64,000 bases of DNA from Pseudomonas cyclaminis (GTDB lineage: Bacteria; Pseudomonadota; Gammaproteobacteria; Pseudomonadales; Pseudomonadaceae): assembly GCF_015163715.1 (NCBI RefSeq), contig NZ_JADDUM010000035.1, positions 1 through 64,000 of the forward strand. The letters run 5' to 3'. Under the pieces are notes generated by a model. It made no database searches, was not told the DNA's origin, and saw only the letters and a program-made list of their open reading frames with translations. A program made the position numbers and the translations under genes. How positions within the stretch are numbered: the stretch's first letter is position 1; each line of letters begins with the position of its first letter. Shown here one piece after another: positions 24,564 through 33,943 of the stretch.

Positions 24564-25821
24564 CATCGCCGTGCAGACGGCCCACCTGAGTAAGAGCTAT
24601 CACATCTACGACACGCCCAGGGACCGCCTGTGGCAGATGCTGTCCCGTGGCAAAAAACATTTTTACCGGGAGTTCTGGGCACTCCACGACGTGTCGCTGG
24701 AGCTGCGCAAAGGCGAGACCGTCGGCATCATCGGCCGCAACGGCAGTGGCAAGTCGACCCTGCTGCAGTTGATCTGCGGCACGCTGAGCGCCACATCCGG
24801 CAGCATTCAGAGCCATGGCCGCGTCGCCGCGCTGCTGGAGCTGGGGTCGGGCTTCAATCACGAGTTCACCGGGCGCGAAAACGTCTACATGAACGGTGCC
24901 GTGCTGGGGCTGAGCCATGCCGAAATCGAAGCCCGTTTCACCGAAATAACCGACTTCGCGAATATTGGCGACTTTATCGACCAGCCGACCAAGACCTACT
25001 CCAGCGGCATGCTGGTGCGGCTGGCCTTCGCCGTGGCGGTGTGCGTGCAACCGGACATACTGATCGTCGACGAAGCCCTGGCAGTGGGCGATGCGTCCTT
25101 TCAGTTCAAATGCCTCAACCGTTTGGAGACACTGACCCAGCAAGGGACGACGCTGCTGTTCGTGTCCCATGACATGGGCATGGTCAAACGCTTTTGCAAC
25201 CGGGTCATCTACCTGCGTGAAGGCAAGGTGCGCGCCAGTGGTTCTCCCGAAGAGATGGCCGAACTCTACCTGCTCGAAATGCGTGACGAGCAGCGCCGCT
25301 GGGCCAGCGGTGGCACAGTGCCCGTCGCCCCCAAGGCGTTTCTGGCCAAACAGGGCGGTATCGCCTTTGGCACCGATGAAGGCCATATTGTTGCGGCCTG
25401 CTTTACCAACACCGACAGCCTGTATTCGAGCTTTGTGTATGGTGAGACCATCGAGTTGCGCATCGAAACCCGTGTGCGCGACACCATCGAACTGCCGACC
25501 ATCAGCGTGACGATCCAGGAAGCACGGCTGCTGGTGATCGGCGGGGCCAATCTGGCGCTGCACATGGAGGCGGCGCAAGACGGCTGGCGCAGGGCAACGA
25601 TCACCGTCCGCTTCCCGGCCAGTCTCGCGGCGGGCAAGTACCACATCACCCTGAAACTGATGAACGGCCATACCGAGGAAACCGCGCAGTTGATCGAGAA
25701 GCAGGTGGCACTATTGGCCTTCGACACTTTGCCTGGCACCAAGGACTTCCTGGGTTTCGTCGACCTGGGGATAGAAGCCAGCCCTGGCGCTCAAGCCGTC
25801 CAATCGCGGGAGCTGCAATGA
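24553..25821 (+). CDS. ABC polysaccharide exporter ATPase with C-terminal glycan-binding domain (Wzt type)
   Basis: A 422-residue ATPase. Walker A is GRNGSGKST near residue 63, the signature is YSSGMLVRLAFAVAV near 150 and Walker B is ILIVDEALAVGD near 170. Residues from about 270 form an additional beta-sandwich (VAACFTNTDSLYSSFVYGET, then ELRIETRVRDTIELPTISVT, FPASLAAGKYHITLKLMNG). In E. coli O8/O9a Wzt this extra domain binds the modified non-reducing end of the O-chain and couples chain completion to export. The start overlaps the permease end by 11 bases. Its stop overlaps the next ATG (ATGA). The extension implies export of a capped chain. Confidence 0.9.
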   Translation: MCSDIAVQTAHLSKSYHIYDTPRDRLWQMLSRGKKHFYREFWALHDVSLELRKGETVGIIGRNGSGKSTLLQLICGTLSATSGSIQSHGRVAALLELGSGFNHEFTGRENVYMNGAVLGLSHAEIEARFTEITDFANIGDFIDQPTKTYSSGMLVRLAFAVAVCVQPDILIVDEALAVGDASFQFKCLNRLETLTQQGTTLLFVSHDMGMVKRFCNRVIYLREGKVRASGSPEEMAELYLLEMRDEQRRWASGGTVPVAPKAFLAKQGGIAFGTDEGHIVAACFTNTDSLYSSFVYGETIELRIETRVRDTIELPTISVTIQEARLLVIGGANLALHMEAAQDGWRRATITVRFPASLAAGKYHITLKLMNGHTEETAQLIEKQVALLAFDTLPGTKDFLGFVDLGIEASPGAQAVQSRELQ

Positions 25822-27140
25822 GTCGAGCATGGCAGGTCGGGATCTTCGGCACCTTCGATGTCGCCAATTACGGCGACCTGTTGTTTCCCATCCTCGCCGA
25901 GGCGGAGTTGACCAGGCGGCTGGGGCCGATAACGCTTCACCGGTTTTCCTATCATGGCAAAACCATGCCTGAATGGCCTTATGAGGTCACCTCGGTGACC
26001 CGGCTGCCGGACATCGCCAGCCAGCTGGACGGGGCGCTGATCGGTGGAGGCTTCATCGTTCGCTTCGACAAGGTGGTAGCTACCGGCTACTACCCGCCGG
26101 ACGCCTCCATTCACCACCCCACCGGCTACTGGTTGACCCCGGCACTGATTGCGTTGCAACACGGCGTCCCGCTGATCTGGAATGCGCCGGGCATGCACTG
26201 CAACGACATACCGCCATGGGCCGCGCCGCTGGTGAAGCTGACCCTGGATCACAGCCCCCATATCAGGGTCCGGGATGCACTGTCGCAGGCGGCCTTGGTC
26301 CGAGTATCGGAAACGGCCCCGGTGGAAGTGTTGCCCGACACCGCCTTCGGCCTTCCACGGCTGATAGACCCCCAATCACCGTCAGCCGAGTTCCTGGCAT
26401 TGCGTGCCAGCGCAGACCTGACCAAGCCTTACCTGGTGGTGCATGCCATGTGGGGGCTGGACAGTTTCCTGGCGCTGTGGCGAACCCATGCGGACTTGTT
26501 CGAGGACTTGCAGCTGTTGCTGCTGCCCATTGGGCCGGTACTTGGCGATCACCCTTCCGTGCTCGGCGATGACCTGGAGCGTTCGCGATGCCTGCCGTAT
26601 TGGCCCAATCCCCTGCTATTGGCCGAGGTGCTCGCCCATGCCGAAGGCGTCATCGGGCACAGCTACCACCTGGCGATCACTTCGCTGGTGTTTGGTGTGC
26701 CGATTTTCTGCTCGGCAGACCTGGGCACCGGCAAATACACCGCGCTGCCCAGCCATGGGCGAATCTTCCAATTACGCCGGGACGAAGCGATAGACCCCCA
26801 GTGGTTTCGCGCACAGCTGGGCAGGCAGCCGATATCTGCGGTCACCGCCTCGGCCGTGGAACAGGTCGACGCGCACTGGGACCGTGTGGCGGACCTGATC
26901 CGCGAAGGGCGCAGAGCCACCGCCCCCGTGCTCAACCGGTACTGGCAAGCCTTGCCTGGCGTTTTCGAAGATCTATATTCAGAGATGCAACGCCAGGCCG
27001 CCGACCGGCAAACCGAACACGAACACCATCAACAGGCGCTTGAAAAGCTGTATCAATCCAACTCTTTCAAGCTGACGGCGCCGCTGCGCCATGCTCGCCG
27101 TACTTTGCAGAAATGGCTGGGAGCCCTTCGACATGATTGA
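25818..27140 (+). CDS. Polysaccharide pyruvyl transferase family protein with C-terminal coiled-coil module
   Basis: A 440-residue protein of the polysaccharide pyruvyl transferase fold. It begins VGIFGTFDVANYGDLLFPIL with the GN/NYGD motif. It also has LDGALIGGGFIV, PLIWNAPGMHCNDIP, HIRVRDALSQAALVR and EVLPDTAFGLPRL, and the hallmark HSYHLAITSLVFGVPIFC. Such enzymes add pyruvate ketals from PEP to sugars of surface glycans. After about residue 385 a charged coiled-coil leads into NSFKLTAPLRHARRTLQKWL, a module seen again at the N terminus of the glycosyltransferase downstream. It overlaps the next gene by eight bases. The sugar acceptor is unknown. Confidence 0.83.
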   Translation: MSRAWQVGIFGTFDVANYGDLLFPILAEAELTRRLGPITLHRFSYHGKTMPEWPYEVTSVTRLPDIASQLDGALIGGGFIVRFDKVVATGYYPPDASIHHPTGYWLTPALIALQHGVPLIWNAPGMHCNDIPPWAAPLVKLTLDHSPHIRVRDALSQAALVRVSETAPVEVLPDTAFGLPRLIDPQSPSAEFLALRASADLTKPYLVVHAMWGLDSFLALWRTHADLFEDLQLLLLPIGPVLGDHPSVLGDDLERSRCLPYWPNPLLLAEVLAHAEGVIGHSYHLAITSLVFGVPIFCSADLGTGKYTALPSHGRIFQLRRDEAIDPQWFRAQLGRQPISAVTASAVEQVDAHWDRVADLIREGRRATAPVLNRYWQALPGVFEDLYSEMQRQAADRQTEHEHHQQALEKLYQSNSFKLTAPLRHARRTLQKWLGALRHD

Positions 27141-27837
27141 CCTGAGCAAACTGAGAGCCCATCGCTTGCACACCGCCCCGTATGCCTGGGCCGAGATCGG
27201 AGAGCTATACGCCCCGGAAGATGCCAGGGCGCTGGCCGAAACCTATCCGCATGATCACTTCAAGACGGTCTCCGGCTACGGCGGCGCCAAGGACTACGAG
27301 TACGAGGCGCGGCAATTGATCGCCATGGGCACCCACGAAGTGGTCCACCCCCAGGCGTTAAGCCGCGAATGGCTGGCATTGACCCACAGCCTGCGTTCAC
27401 CGCAATACCGCGAGGCGATGTCAGCGCTGACCGACGTGGACCTGACCGAGGTCCCCATGGAGGTCAATCTGTTCCATTACGGCCCCGGTGCCAACCTGGG
27501 GCCTCACCCGGACCTGGACGACAAGCTGGTCACGCACATCCTGTATTTCAACCAGACGTGGAACCCGGCCGAGGGTGGCTGCCTGCAAATCCTTGGTTCT
27601 GCCGCCCCCACCGATGTCGTCGCGCAAGTGGTCCCGGTGATCGGCAACTCAGCCATCCTGGTGCGCTCGGATAATTCCTGGCATGCCGTTTCACGGGTGG
27701 TGGACGGCTGCCAATCCTCCCGGCGCAGTGTGACCGTCACCTTCTACCGCCCCGGCTCCAGCAGCTCGATGTGGCCCGCCGGCGACCAGACACCACTGCA
27801 CGCTTATGGCGAGCAAAACAACGTAACGCTCCCGTGA
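27133..27837 (+). CDS. 2-oxoglutarate/Fe(II)-dependent oxygenase
   Basis: A 234-residue double-stranded beta-helix oxygenase of the prolyl-4-hydroxylase superfamily. The iron-binding triad is visible: H125 and D127 in GPHPDLDDK, and H184 in NSWHAVSRV, followed by the 2OG-binding arginine in SRRSVTVTFYRP. GANLGPHPDLDDKLVTHILY and NPAEGGCLQILG are the usual strands. In this operon it probably hydroxylates or oxidises a sugar or lipid carrier of the surface glycan, which is inferred from context only. The start codon lies inside the previous gene's last codons, so translation is coupled. Confidence 0.82.
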   Translation: MIDLSKLRAHRLHTAPYAWAEIGELYAPEDARALAETYPHDHFKTVSGYGGAKDYEYEARQLIAMGTHEVVHPQALSREWLALTHSLRSPQYREAMSALTDVDLTEVPMEVNLFHYGPGANLGPHPDLDDKLVTHILYFNQTWNPAEGGCLQILGSAAPTDVVAQVVPVIGNSAILVRSDNSWHAVSRVVDGCQSSRRSVTVTFYRPGSSSSMWPAGDQTPLHAYGEQNNVTLP

Positions 27838-27848
27838 AGGATCACGAC

Positions 27849-30005
27849 ATGGATAAGGACACCCTGGCCACGCTTGACCACGACCGCCTGCGCGTTGAGC
27901 GCGATGCGGCCAACCGCCAGCGCGACGCGGCGATTGCCTATATCGCCACGTTGAAAAACACGCGGTCCTGGCGGATCACCAAGCCGCTGCGCGCACTGCT
28001 TCATTGGTTGCGGTACCGATCCCTGCACACAGACGCCGAGACCCTCGACTTCCTGCACCAGGACAGCGTTCCGCTCGACGCCCCGTCTACAAGCCGTCGG
28101 TCGTCGTCGCCTGGCGACGCACCGACAGAGAACCGCTTCGATATCCTCTGCTTCGCCAATATCGACTGGACCGCGCGCTTCCAGCGCCCCCAGCAGTTGA
28201 TGAGCCAGTTCGCCCGTCATGGCTATCGCGTCTTCTACATCGTGCCTTCGCGCAGTGCCGAGCCCGGCCATGCCTACAGCAGCCTTGAAGTGGCGCCCGG
28301 GGTCTTCGAAATTGCGCTGCACCGCGATGAGTTCGTGGACTGCTACAACCACCGCCTGGGCGAACAAAACCTGCAGGCCTATGCCACGGCGATTGAGCAA
28401 CTGGCGAAGAACCTGCGCATAAAGACGGCGGTGTCGGTTGTCCACCTGGCCTTCTGGGCCCCACTCGCCACGCGGTTGCGTCGCGAGCATGGTTGGAAAA
28501 TCCAGTACGACTGCATGGATGACTGGGTGGGCTTTCCGGGCATCGGCCAGGTACTGCTGGAGGAAGAGGAAACCCTGGTTCGAGACGCCGACCTGATGAC
28601 GGTCACCGCCGCCTTGCTGCACGACAAATGGGCCAAGGCGAGCAGCAACTGCCTGCTCTTGCGCAATGGTGTGGATTTCCAATTCTTCGAACGCAACTGC
28701 GTCCCCAACAGCCTGCTTTCAGACATCACGCGGCCGTTGATCGGCTTTTACGGAGGCCTGGCCGAATGGGTAGACCTGAAGCTGATCGCCACCATCGCCC
28801 AGCAGCGCACAGACTGGAATTTCGTGTTGATCGGCGACGTCTTCGTCAAGGACCTTGCCGGCCTTGACCGTTTGCCCAACGTGCACTTGCTCGGCAGAAA
28901 GCCCTACGCCCAGATGCCGTTGTACCTGTACCACTTCAATGTCTGCCTGATCCCGTTCCGGCTGTATAACGTGACCCACGCGGTCGATCCGGTGAAATTC
29001 TACGAATTCATCAGCGCGGGCAAACCGGTGGTGTCGGTGCCGCTGGAAGAGATGAAGATCTACGACAACTACGTGTATTTCGCCGATGGGCCGCAGGCGT
29101 TCATCGAGCAGATCGAGCGCGCCCTGAGCGAAACCGATCTCGCAGTCGCCAGCGAGCGCGTGGCACTCGCCAGCGCGAATGACTGGCGCAACCGCTTCGA
29201 CGCCAACCTCAAAGCATTGACGGCGTTGCATCCCAAAGTGTCGATCGTGGTCGTCACCTACAACAATGTCGAGCTGACCCAAGCGTGCATCAAGAGCCTG
29301 CTGCGCAATACCACCTACCCCAATTACGAGCTGATCATCGTCGACAACGCATCCTCGGACGATACCGGCAACTACCTGCGCTACCTGGGTCGCACCCATG
29401 CCAATGTCACCCTGGTGCTCAATGACCGCAACCTGGGCTTCGCCGCCGCCAATAACCAGGGGCTCAAATTGGCGACCGGGGAATACCTGGTACTGCTCAA
29501 CAACGACACCGTGGTGCCCAAGGGGTGGGTCGACCCGTTGCTCAAGCACCTGCAAGACCCACAGATCGGACTGGTGGGCCCGATGACCAACTCGGTGGGC
29601 AACGAAGCGAAGATCAGTGTCGACTACGTTGACATGGCGAACATGGAAGCCTTCGCCGACCGCCATGTCGCGCAGCACCAGGGCCGTACCTTCGATATCA
29701 GCATGCTCGCCATGTTCTGCGTGGCCATGCGCCGCGACGTGTTCGAGCGTATCGGCTGGCTGGACGAGGCCTTCGGCATCGGCATGTTCGAAGATGACGA
29801 TTACAGCCGACGCATCCAGGCGGCCGGTTTGAGGACGGTGTGCGCAGAAGACGCGTTCATCCATCACGTTGGCCAGGCCTCCTTCAAGAAGCTGATTGCC
29901 AGCGGTGAATACCAGGCGCTCTGGGACAAGAACCAGGCGTATTTCGAAAGCAAATGGGGGGCTTGGACACGTCCGCAGCCGCAGCGACAACCGGGTACGC
30001 ACTGA
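27849..30005 (+). CDS. Two-domain glycosyltransferase (GT4-like plus GT2)
   Basis: A 718-residue fusion. Residues 1-60 are a charged helix followed by TRSWRITKPLRALLHWL, the same module as at the end of the pyruvyltransferase-like protein. Residues about 95-440 resemble GT4-type glycosyltransferases (FQRPQQLMSQFARHGYRVFY, IQYDCMDDWVGFPG, GFYGGLAEWVDLKLI, DPVKFYEFISAGKPVVSVPL). From about 461 a GT2 domain follows (VSIVVVTYNNVELTQACIKS, ELIIVDNASSDDTG, EYLVLLNNDTVVPKGW, GMFEDDDYSRRI). One protein could therefore add two different linkages. The paralogue at 31017 shares this layout. Confidence 0.87.
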   Translation: MDKDTLATLDHDRLRVERDAANRQRDAAIAYIATLKNTRSWRITKPLRALLHWLRYRSLHTDAETLDFLHQDSVPLDAPSTSRRSSSPGDAPTENRFDILCFANIDWTARFQRPQQLMSQFARHGYRVFYIVPSRSAEPGHAYSSLEVAPGVFEIALHRDEFVDCYNHRLGEQNLQAYATAIEQLAKNLRIKTAVSVVHLAFWAPLATRLRREHGWKIQYDCMDDWVGFPGIGQVLLEEEETLVRDADLMTVTAALLHDKWAKASSNCLLLRNGVDFQFFERNCVPNSLLSDITRPLIGFYGGLAEWVDLKLIATIAQQRTDWNFVLIGDVFVKDLAGLDRLPNVHLLGRKPYAQMPLYLYHFNVCLIPFRLYNVTHAVDPVKFYEFISAGKPVVSVPLEEMKIYDNYVYFADGPQAFIEQIERALSETDLAVASERVALASANDWRNRFDANLKALTALHPKVSIVVVTYNNVELTQACIKSLLRNTTYPNYELIIVDNASSDDTGNYLRYLGRTHANVTLVLNDRNLGFAAANNQGLKLATGEYLVLLNNDTVVPKGWVDPLLKHLQDPQIGLVGPMTNSVGNEAKISVDYVDMANMEAFADRHVAQHQGRTFDISMLAMFCVAMRRDVFERIGWLDEAFGIGMFEDDDYSRRIQAAGLRTVCAEDAFIHHVGQASFKKLIASGEYQALWDKNQAYFESKWGAWTRPQPQRQPGTH

Positions 30006-30024
30006 CCAACCCAAGGAGGACACC

Positions 30025-31002
30025 GTGTTCAAGCAAATCATGAGCAAGCTCAGCGGTAAGCTGGAAGGTATAACCGCCGACAAGCAAGTCACGGCCGATC
30101 ACTGGTCAGAAAACATGGCCGGTTCCGACGCCTTCTCCGCGGATGTGTACTGGCTCGCCGTACCGGCGGTACAGCGGCGCCATCAGCACAAGGCAACGGC
30201 CGGCAGCGGCCACCCCGGCTGGGTGCAGTACTGCCTCAAAGAGTTCCTGGGCGACCAGGTGCAAGGCGCACGGATGCTCAGTATCGGCTGCGGTACCGGC
30301 ACCCTGGAGCGCGAGCTCTACCGGCTCAATGCATTCGAACACTGTGACGCCGTGGACATCGCACCCGGCGCAATCGAAGCCGCCAGGGCCGAAGCGCTGG
30401 CGATCGGCGCGTCGACGATCAACTACTCGTTATGCGATATCGAAAAGACCGATCTGCCCGCCAGTCACTACGATGCGGTCTGGTTCAATGGCTCGCTGCA
30501 CCATATCCGTGAGCTGGAGGTGGTCTGCCGGCGGGTTGCCAACAGCCTGAAACCCGGCGGCTGGCTGTTCTTCAACGAATACGTCGGAGCCAACCACTTT
30601 GCCTTTGATACGCAACAACGGGCGGCCATCAGCCATGCGTTCGGCTTGATTCCCGAGCAGTTTCGCCGGTCATTCGTGCAGGGCTCATACGGCCAGGTGC
30701 AACAGGTCGTGCCATTACCCGACCCGGTCGATGTGGTCAAAGTCGACCCCTCGGAAGCCGTGCGTTCGGCGGATATCCTGCGGGTGGTGGGGGAGCACTT
30801 TGACATCCGTGCGCTGAACCGCTGTGGCGGCTCGCTGCTGCAGTTCCTGATGCACGGTATCGCCGGCAATTTCAGGGACGACAATCCACAGTCGTTACGG
30901 GTGCTGCAAATGTTGTTCGACATCGAAGACGGCTTGATCGAATCCGACACGCTGAAAAGCGACTTCGTGATCGTCGCCGCCTCACCGCGAAAATCCGGAT
31001 AA
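30025..31002 (+). CDS. Class I SAM-dependent methyltransferase
   Basis: A 325-residue methyltransferase. Motif I is MLSIGCGTGTLERE near residue 85, the acidic ribose-binding residue is in DAVDIAPGAIEAARAEA, and motif III-IV is SHYDAVWFNGSLHHIRE followed by SLKPGGWLFFNEYVGANHFA. GGAGG five bases before GTG 30025 supports the start. It lies between the two large glycosyltransferases and probably methylates a sugar of the surface chain, perhaps as the end cap recognised by the Wzt-type ATPase. That role is inferred from position. The N-terminal 75 residues (GKLEGITADKQVTADHWSEN) are unlike standard small-molecule methyltransferases. Confidence 0.85.
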   Translation: MFKQIMSKLSGKLEGITADKQVTADHWSENMAGSDAFSADVYWLAVPAVQRRHQHKATAGSGHPGWVQYCLKEFLGDQVQGARMLSIGCGTGTLERELYRLNAFEHCDAVDIAPGAIEAARAEALAIGASTINYSLCDIEKTDLPASHYDAVWFNGSLHHIRELEVVCRRVANSLKPGGWLFFNEYVGANHFAFDTQQRAAISHAFGLIPEQFRRSFVQGSYGQVQQVVPLPDPVDVVKVDPSEAVRSADILRVVGEHFDIRALNRCGGSLLQFLMHGIAGNFRDDNPQSLRVLQMLFDIEDGLIESDTLKSDFVIVAASPRKSG

Positions 31003-31016
31003 GGCTGCCCTCCCCT

Positions 31017-33077
31017 ATGCTGATCGATCGGCGTCCCTCGCGCTGGAGCCGCTGGCGCGTGGCCTACCATCGGTTGCCACTGCCGGCCAGCGTAAAAAAA
31101 CTGCTCGCCGCGCTTTACCGCAGGGCCGTGCTCAGGACGGTACGCGCGTTGCGCGGAGCCCTGAAGCCCGCGCCAGGCTTCGTCAGCCCTTCGCCGGCAC
31201 CGCAACCGCAGCAGGCCGGGCTGGCGGACTATATTATCTGGGGCGCTATCGACTGGGATTTCAGGCACCAACGCCCTCAACAACTGGCCCTCGCGCTGAG
31301 CGCCACGGGACGGCGGGTCATCTACGTTTCAACGTCGCTGGTCGACACCCGCCACGCCGGCTTTGAGCTTGAGGTGCTGGACCAGGAGCACCGGCTGTTC
31401 CAGGTCCACCTGTTTTTGCGTGGCGCACCACTGATCTACGCGGGTGCCCCAAGCGCTGCGCAGGTTCAGCAGCTGTGCCGCAGCATCGGCGAGGTGTTGC
31501 TATGGGCCGGGTCTGCACGCGTGATTTCACTGGTGCAGCACCCGTTCTGGTGCGACGTCGCAAGTGAACTGCCCGACAGTCGATTGATCTACGACTGCAT
31601 GGACCACCATCAAGGCTTCGGCGACAACGCCGCCGACATCCTGCAGCTTGAGCAGCGACTGGTCCGCGACGCCGACATCCGTCTATTCACCTCCGACTGG
31701 CTGGCCGAGCAATGGCCGGCCCACGGCAACAAGCCCTGCGCCGTCCTGCGCAATGCCGCAGACTTCAGCCAGTTTTCCAACGCCCCGGCGTCGATCTACC
31801 GTGATCGGTTGCAACGCTCGGTGATCGGCTATTACGGCGCCATCGCCGACTGGTTCGACCATGAGTTGGTGATCCAGGTCGCCGAGGCCTTTCCCCAGCA
31901 TGTGGTGCTGTTGATCGGCGCCGATACGGTGGGCGTTCGGGCCCGCTTGCGCGGCTGCCCGAACGTCGAATTTATCGGCGAAGTGCCCTATGCCGAACTG
32001 CCCTATTATTTGCACGGTTTCGACCTGTGTATCGTGCCGTTCAAGGTGACGCCGCTGACGCTCGCCACCAACCCGGTCAAGGTCTATGAGTACCTGAGCG
32101 CAGGGAAACCCGTGGTCGCGGTGGACCTGCCGGAAATGCAGCAATTTGGCATGCAGGTGCAGGTCGCGCGAGATACCCCAGGGTTCATTGCAGCCGTCGC
32201 CCGGGCGCTGGTGCCGTCAACCACCGAACAGATCGCCCAACGACAGGCGTTCGCTGCCCGACAAACCTGGGCACACCGTGCCGATGCGCTCATGGCCCTG
32301 GCCGAACATCGCGAACACGCGCCACGGACCAGCGTGATCGTGGTGACCTACAACAACCTGGCACTGACCCGCGCCTGCCTGGACAGCCTGGAGCGCCACC
32401 GCGAATCCCCCGCGCTGGAGATCATTGTGGTGGACAACGCCTCCAGTGATGGCAGTGCTGAATTCCTCACCGCGTGGGCCGCAGGCAGCGGGCAGACCCT
32501 GATACTCAACCCCGACAACCGTGGCTTCGCCGCCGCAAACAATCAGGGGCTGGCGGTTGCCAGCGGCGATTACCTGGTGCTGCTCAACAATGACACGCAG
32601 GTGACGTCAGGGTGGGCGAGCACCTTGCAGCGGCATCTGCAACGTAACCCCGCACTTGGCTTGATCGGGCCGGTGACCAACAACATCGGCAATCAGGCCA
32701 AGGTCGACATCGGCTACACCAGCCCGGCGCAGATGCCGCAGGCGGCCCGTGGCTATACCTGCCGGCACCTGGGTGAGTTAGTCCGGCTGCCGACCCTGGC
32801 GTTCTTCTGCGTGATGATGCCGCGCAGTACCTACACGCGCATCGGCCCGCTGGACGAAATCTATGGAAGGGGCTTCTTCGAGGATGACGACTACTGCCGG
32901 CGTGTCGAACAGGCCGGGTTGATCAACGCCTGTGCGCATGATGTGTTCATCCATCACCACCTGTCGGCATCGTTCAAACTCATGCACCAGGGCGAACGCC
33001 TCGCGCTGTTCGAACGCAACAAGGCGCTGTATGAGGCCAAGTGGGGCACGTGGGTGCCCATGAGCATGAGTAATTAA
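31017..33077 (+). CDS. Two-domain glycosyltransferase (GT4-like plus GT2), paralogue
   Basis: A 686-residue protein with the same plan as the 718-residue enzyme upstream. After a basic amphipathic N terminus (LPLPASVKKLLAALYRRAVL) comes a GT4-like domain (FRHQRPQQLALALSATGRRV, LIYDCMDHHQGFGDN, GYYGAIADWFDHELVIQVAE, NPVKVYEYLSAGKPVVAVDL). From about residue 438 it has GT2 (TSVIVVTYNNLALTRACLDS, EIIVVDNASSDGSAEF, DYLVLLNNDTQVTSGW, GFFEDDDYCRRV). It is the last gene of the plus-strand glycan operon and its stop overlaps the convergent epimerase-like gene by four bases. Confidence 0.87.
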   Translation: MLIDRRPSRWSRWRVAYHRLPLPASVKKLLAALYRRAVLRTVRALRGALKPAPGFVSPSPAPQPQQAGLADYIIWGAIDWDFRHQRPQQLALALSATGRRVIYVSTSLVDTRHAGFELEVLDQEHRLFQVHLFLRGAPLIYAGAPSAAQVQQLCRSIGEVLLWAGSARVISLVQHPFWCDVASELPDSRLIYDCMDHHQGFGDNAADILQLEQRLVRDADIRLFTSDWLAEQWPAHGNKPCAVLRNAADFSQFSNAPASIYRDRLQRSVIGYYGAIADWFDHELVIQVAEAFPQHVVLLIGADTVGVRARLRGCPNVEFIGEVPYAELPYYLHGFDLCIVPFKVTPLTLATNPVKVYEYLSAGKPVVAVDLPEMQQFGMQVQVARDTPGFIAAVARALVPSTTEQIAQRQAFAARQTWAHRADALMALAEHREHAPRTSVIVVTYNNLALTRACLDSLERHRESPALEIIVVDNASSDGSAEFLTAWAAGSGQTLILNPDNRGFAAANNQGLAVASGDYLVLLNNDTQVTSGWASTLQRHLQRNPALGLIGPVTNNIGNQAKVDIGYTSPAQMPQAARGYTCRHLGELVRLPTLAFFCVMMPRSTYTRIGPLDEIYGRGFFEDDDYCRRVEQAGLINACAHDVFIHHHLSASFKLMHQGERLALFERNKALYEAKWGTWVPMSMSN

Positions 33078-33943
33078 CCCAGGTCGGGTTTCGACAGCAC
33101 AAAAGCCCTGGGCGCAAAGCCAAGGTCGCGGGCTGCATCCCCATGATCGAAGATCAGGTCCTGGTTCATGCGCTGCGCCATCGCCGCCGACCACTGGCGA
33201 TAACGCGGCAGGCATCGAAGCAGCGGCACGACAATCCGAAACACCCAGAGCGGCACCGTGAGCAAACGCGGGCGCCGGTTCAGCGCGCCGAACACGCGGC
33301 CCACCATGTCCCGGTAGGCCAATGTTTCCCCGCCAGAGAGGTTGTAGGCGTGATGGCAGACTTGAGGCGCCTGCACTGCACGCACGCAGGCCATCGCCAC
33401 ATCTTCGGCATGCACGGGTTGGCGCAACCCCATCGCGCGGCCAAACACCGGGAAAAAACCGAAGCGGCGGATAAAGCGGGCGATCTCTGCGATGTTTTTG
33501 TCGCGTCCGTCGCCGTAGATCAACGTGGGACGCAGGATGCTCCAGTGAACCTGGTGATGCAGAGCCCAGTCTTCAACGCTGACCTCAGCGGCGCGCAACC
33601 GGCTGGCCAGGTGCTGCTCTTGCAGGTCATCGGAGTGGCTTTTGGTAAAGCAACTGGTCGAAGAAAGCGCGATGACTTTGCGCGCACCGCAGGCCTGCAG
33701 CAGCGCAAAATACTGCGGCAGCACCCAGATCGGCGCCACACAGATCCATAACGAAATGGGCTGCACAGGCTCAGGTTCACCCCCCTCGGTGATACGTCGC
33801 CAACGGATCGCGCCACCTTGCGCAGCGTGCTGTTCCTGCCGGGAAAACGCGGTGACCGTGAACGGCTCGCGCTCAAGCAACGCCAGGACATGACGCCCCA
33901 CCAGGCTGCTGGCGCCCAGCACTCCCAACGTGACCTCAGGCAC
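33074..33943 (-). CDS. NAD-dependent epimerase/dehydratase-like SDR protein without a clear YxxxK
   Basis: A 289-residue extended-SDR-like protein. The nucleotide-binding start is TLGVLGASSLVGRHVLALLE, with the central ARKVIALSSTSCFTKS strand and ILRPTLIYGDGRDKNIAEIA, then RQPVHAEDVAMACVRAV. The family's catalytic YxxxK is expected 20-25 residues after the serine strand, but that stretch reads LASRLRAAEVSVEDWALHHQ with no tyrosine-lysine pair. It may be a degenerate or binding-only member, or use other residues. It ends the minus-strand glycan operon and overlaps the neighbouring glycosyltransferase by eight bases. The nucleotide-sugar substrate is unknown. Confidence 0.8.
   Translation of the reverse strand: MPEVTLGVLGASSLVGRHVLALLEREPFTVTAFSRQEQHAAQGGAIRWRRITEGGEPEPVQPISLWICVAPIWVLPQYFALLQACGARKVIALSSTSCFTKSHSDDLQEQHLASRLRAAEVSVEDWALHHQVHWSILRPTLIYGDGRDKNIAEIARFIRRFGFFPVFGRAMGLRQPVHAEDVAMACVRAVQAPQVCHHAYNLSGGETLAYRDMVGRVFGALNRRPRLLTVPLWVFRIVVPLLRCLPRYRQWSAAMAQRMNQDLIFDHGDAARDLGFAPRAFVLSKPDLG

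Noticed and set aside
24630..25172. 180-codon plus-strand frame overlapping the Wzt gene
   Set aside because: It is out of frame with the ATPase motifs and gives an arginine-rich sequence with no domain.
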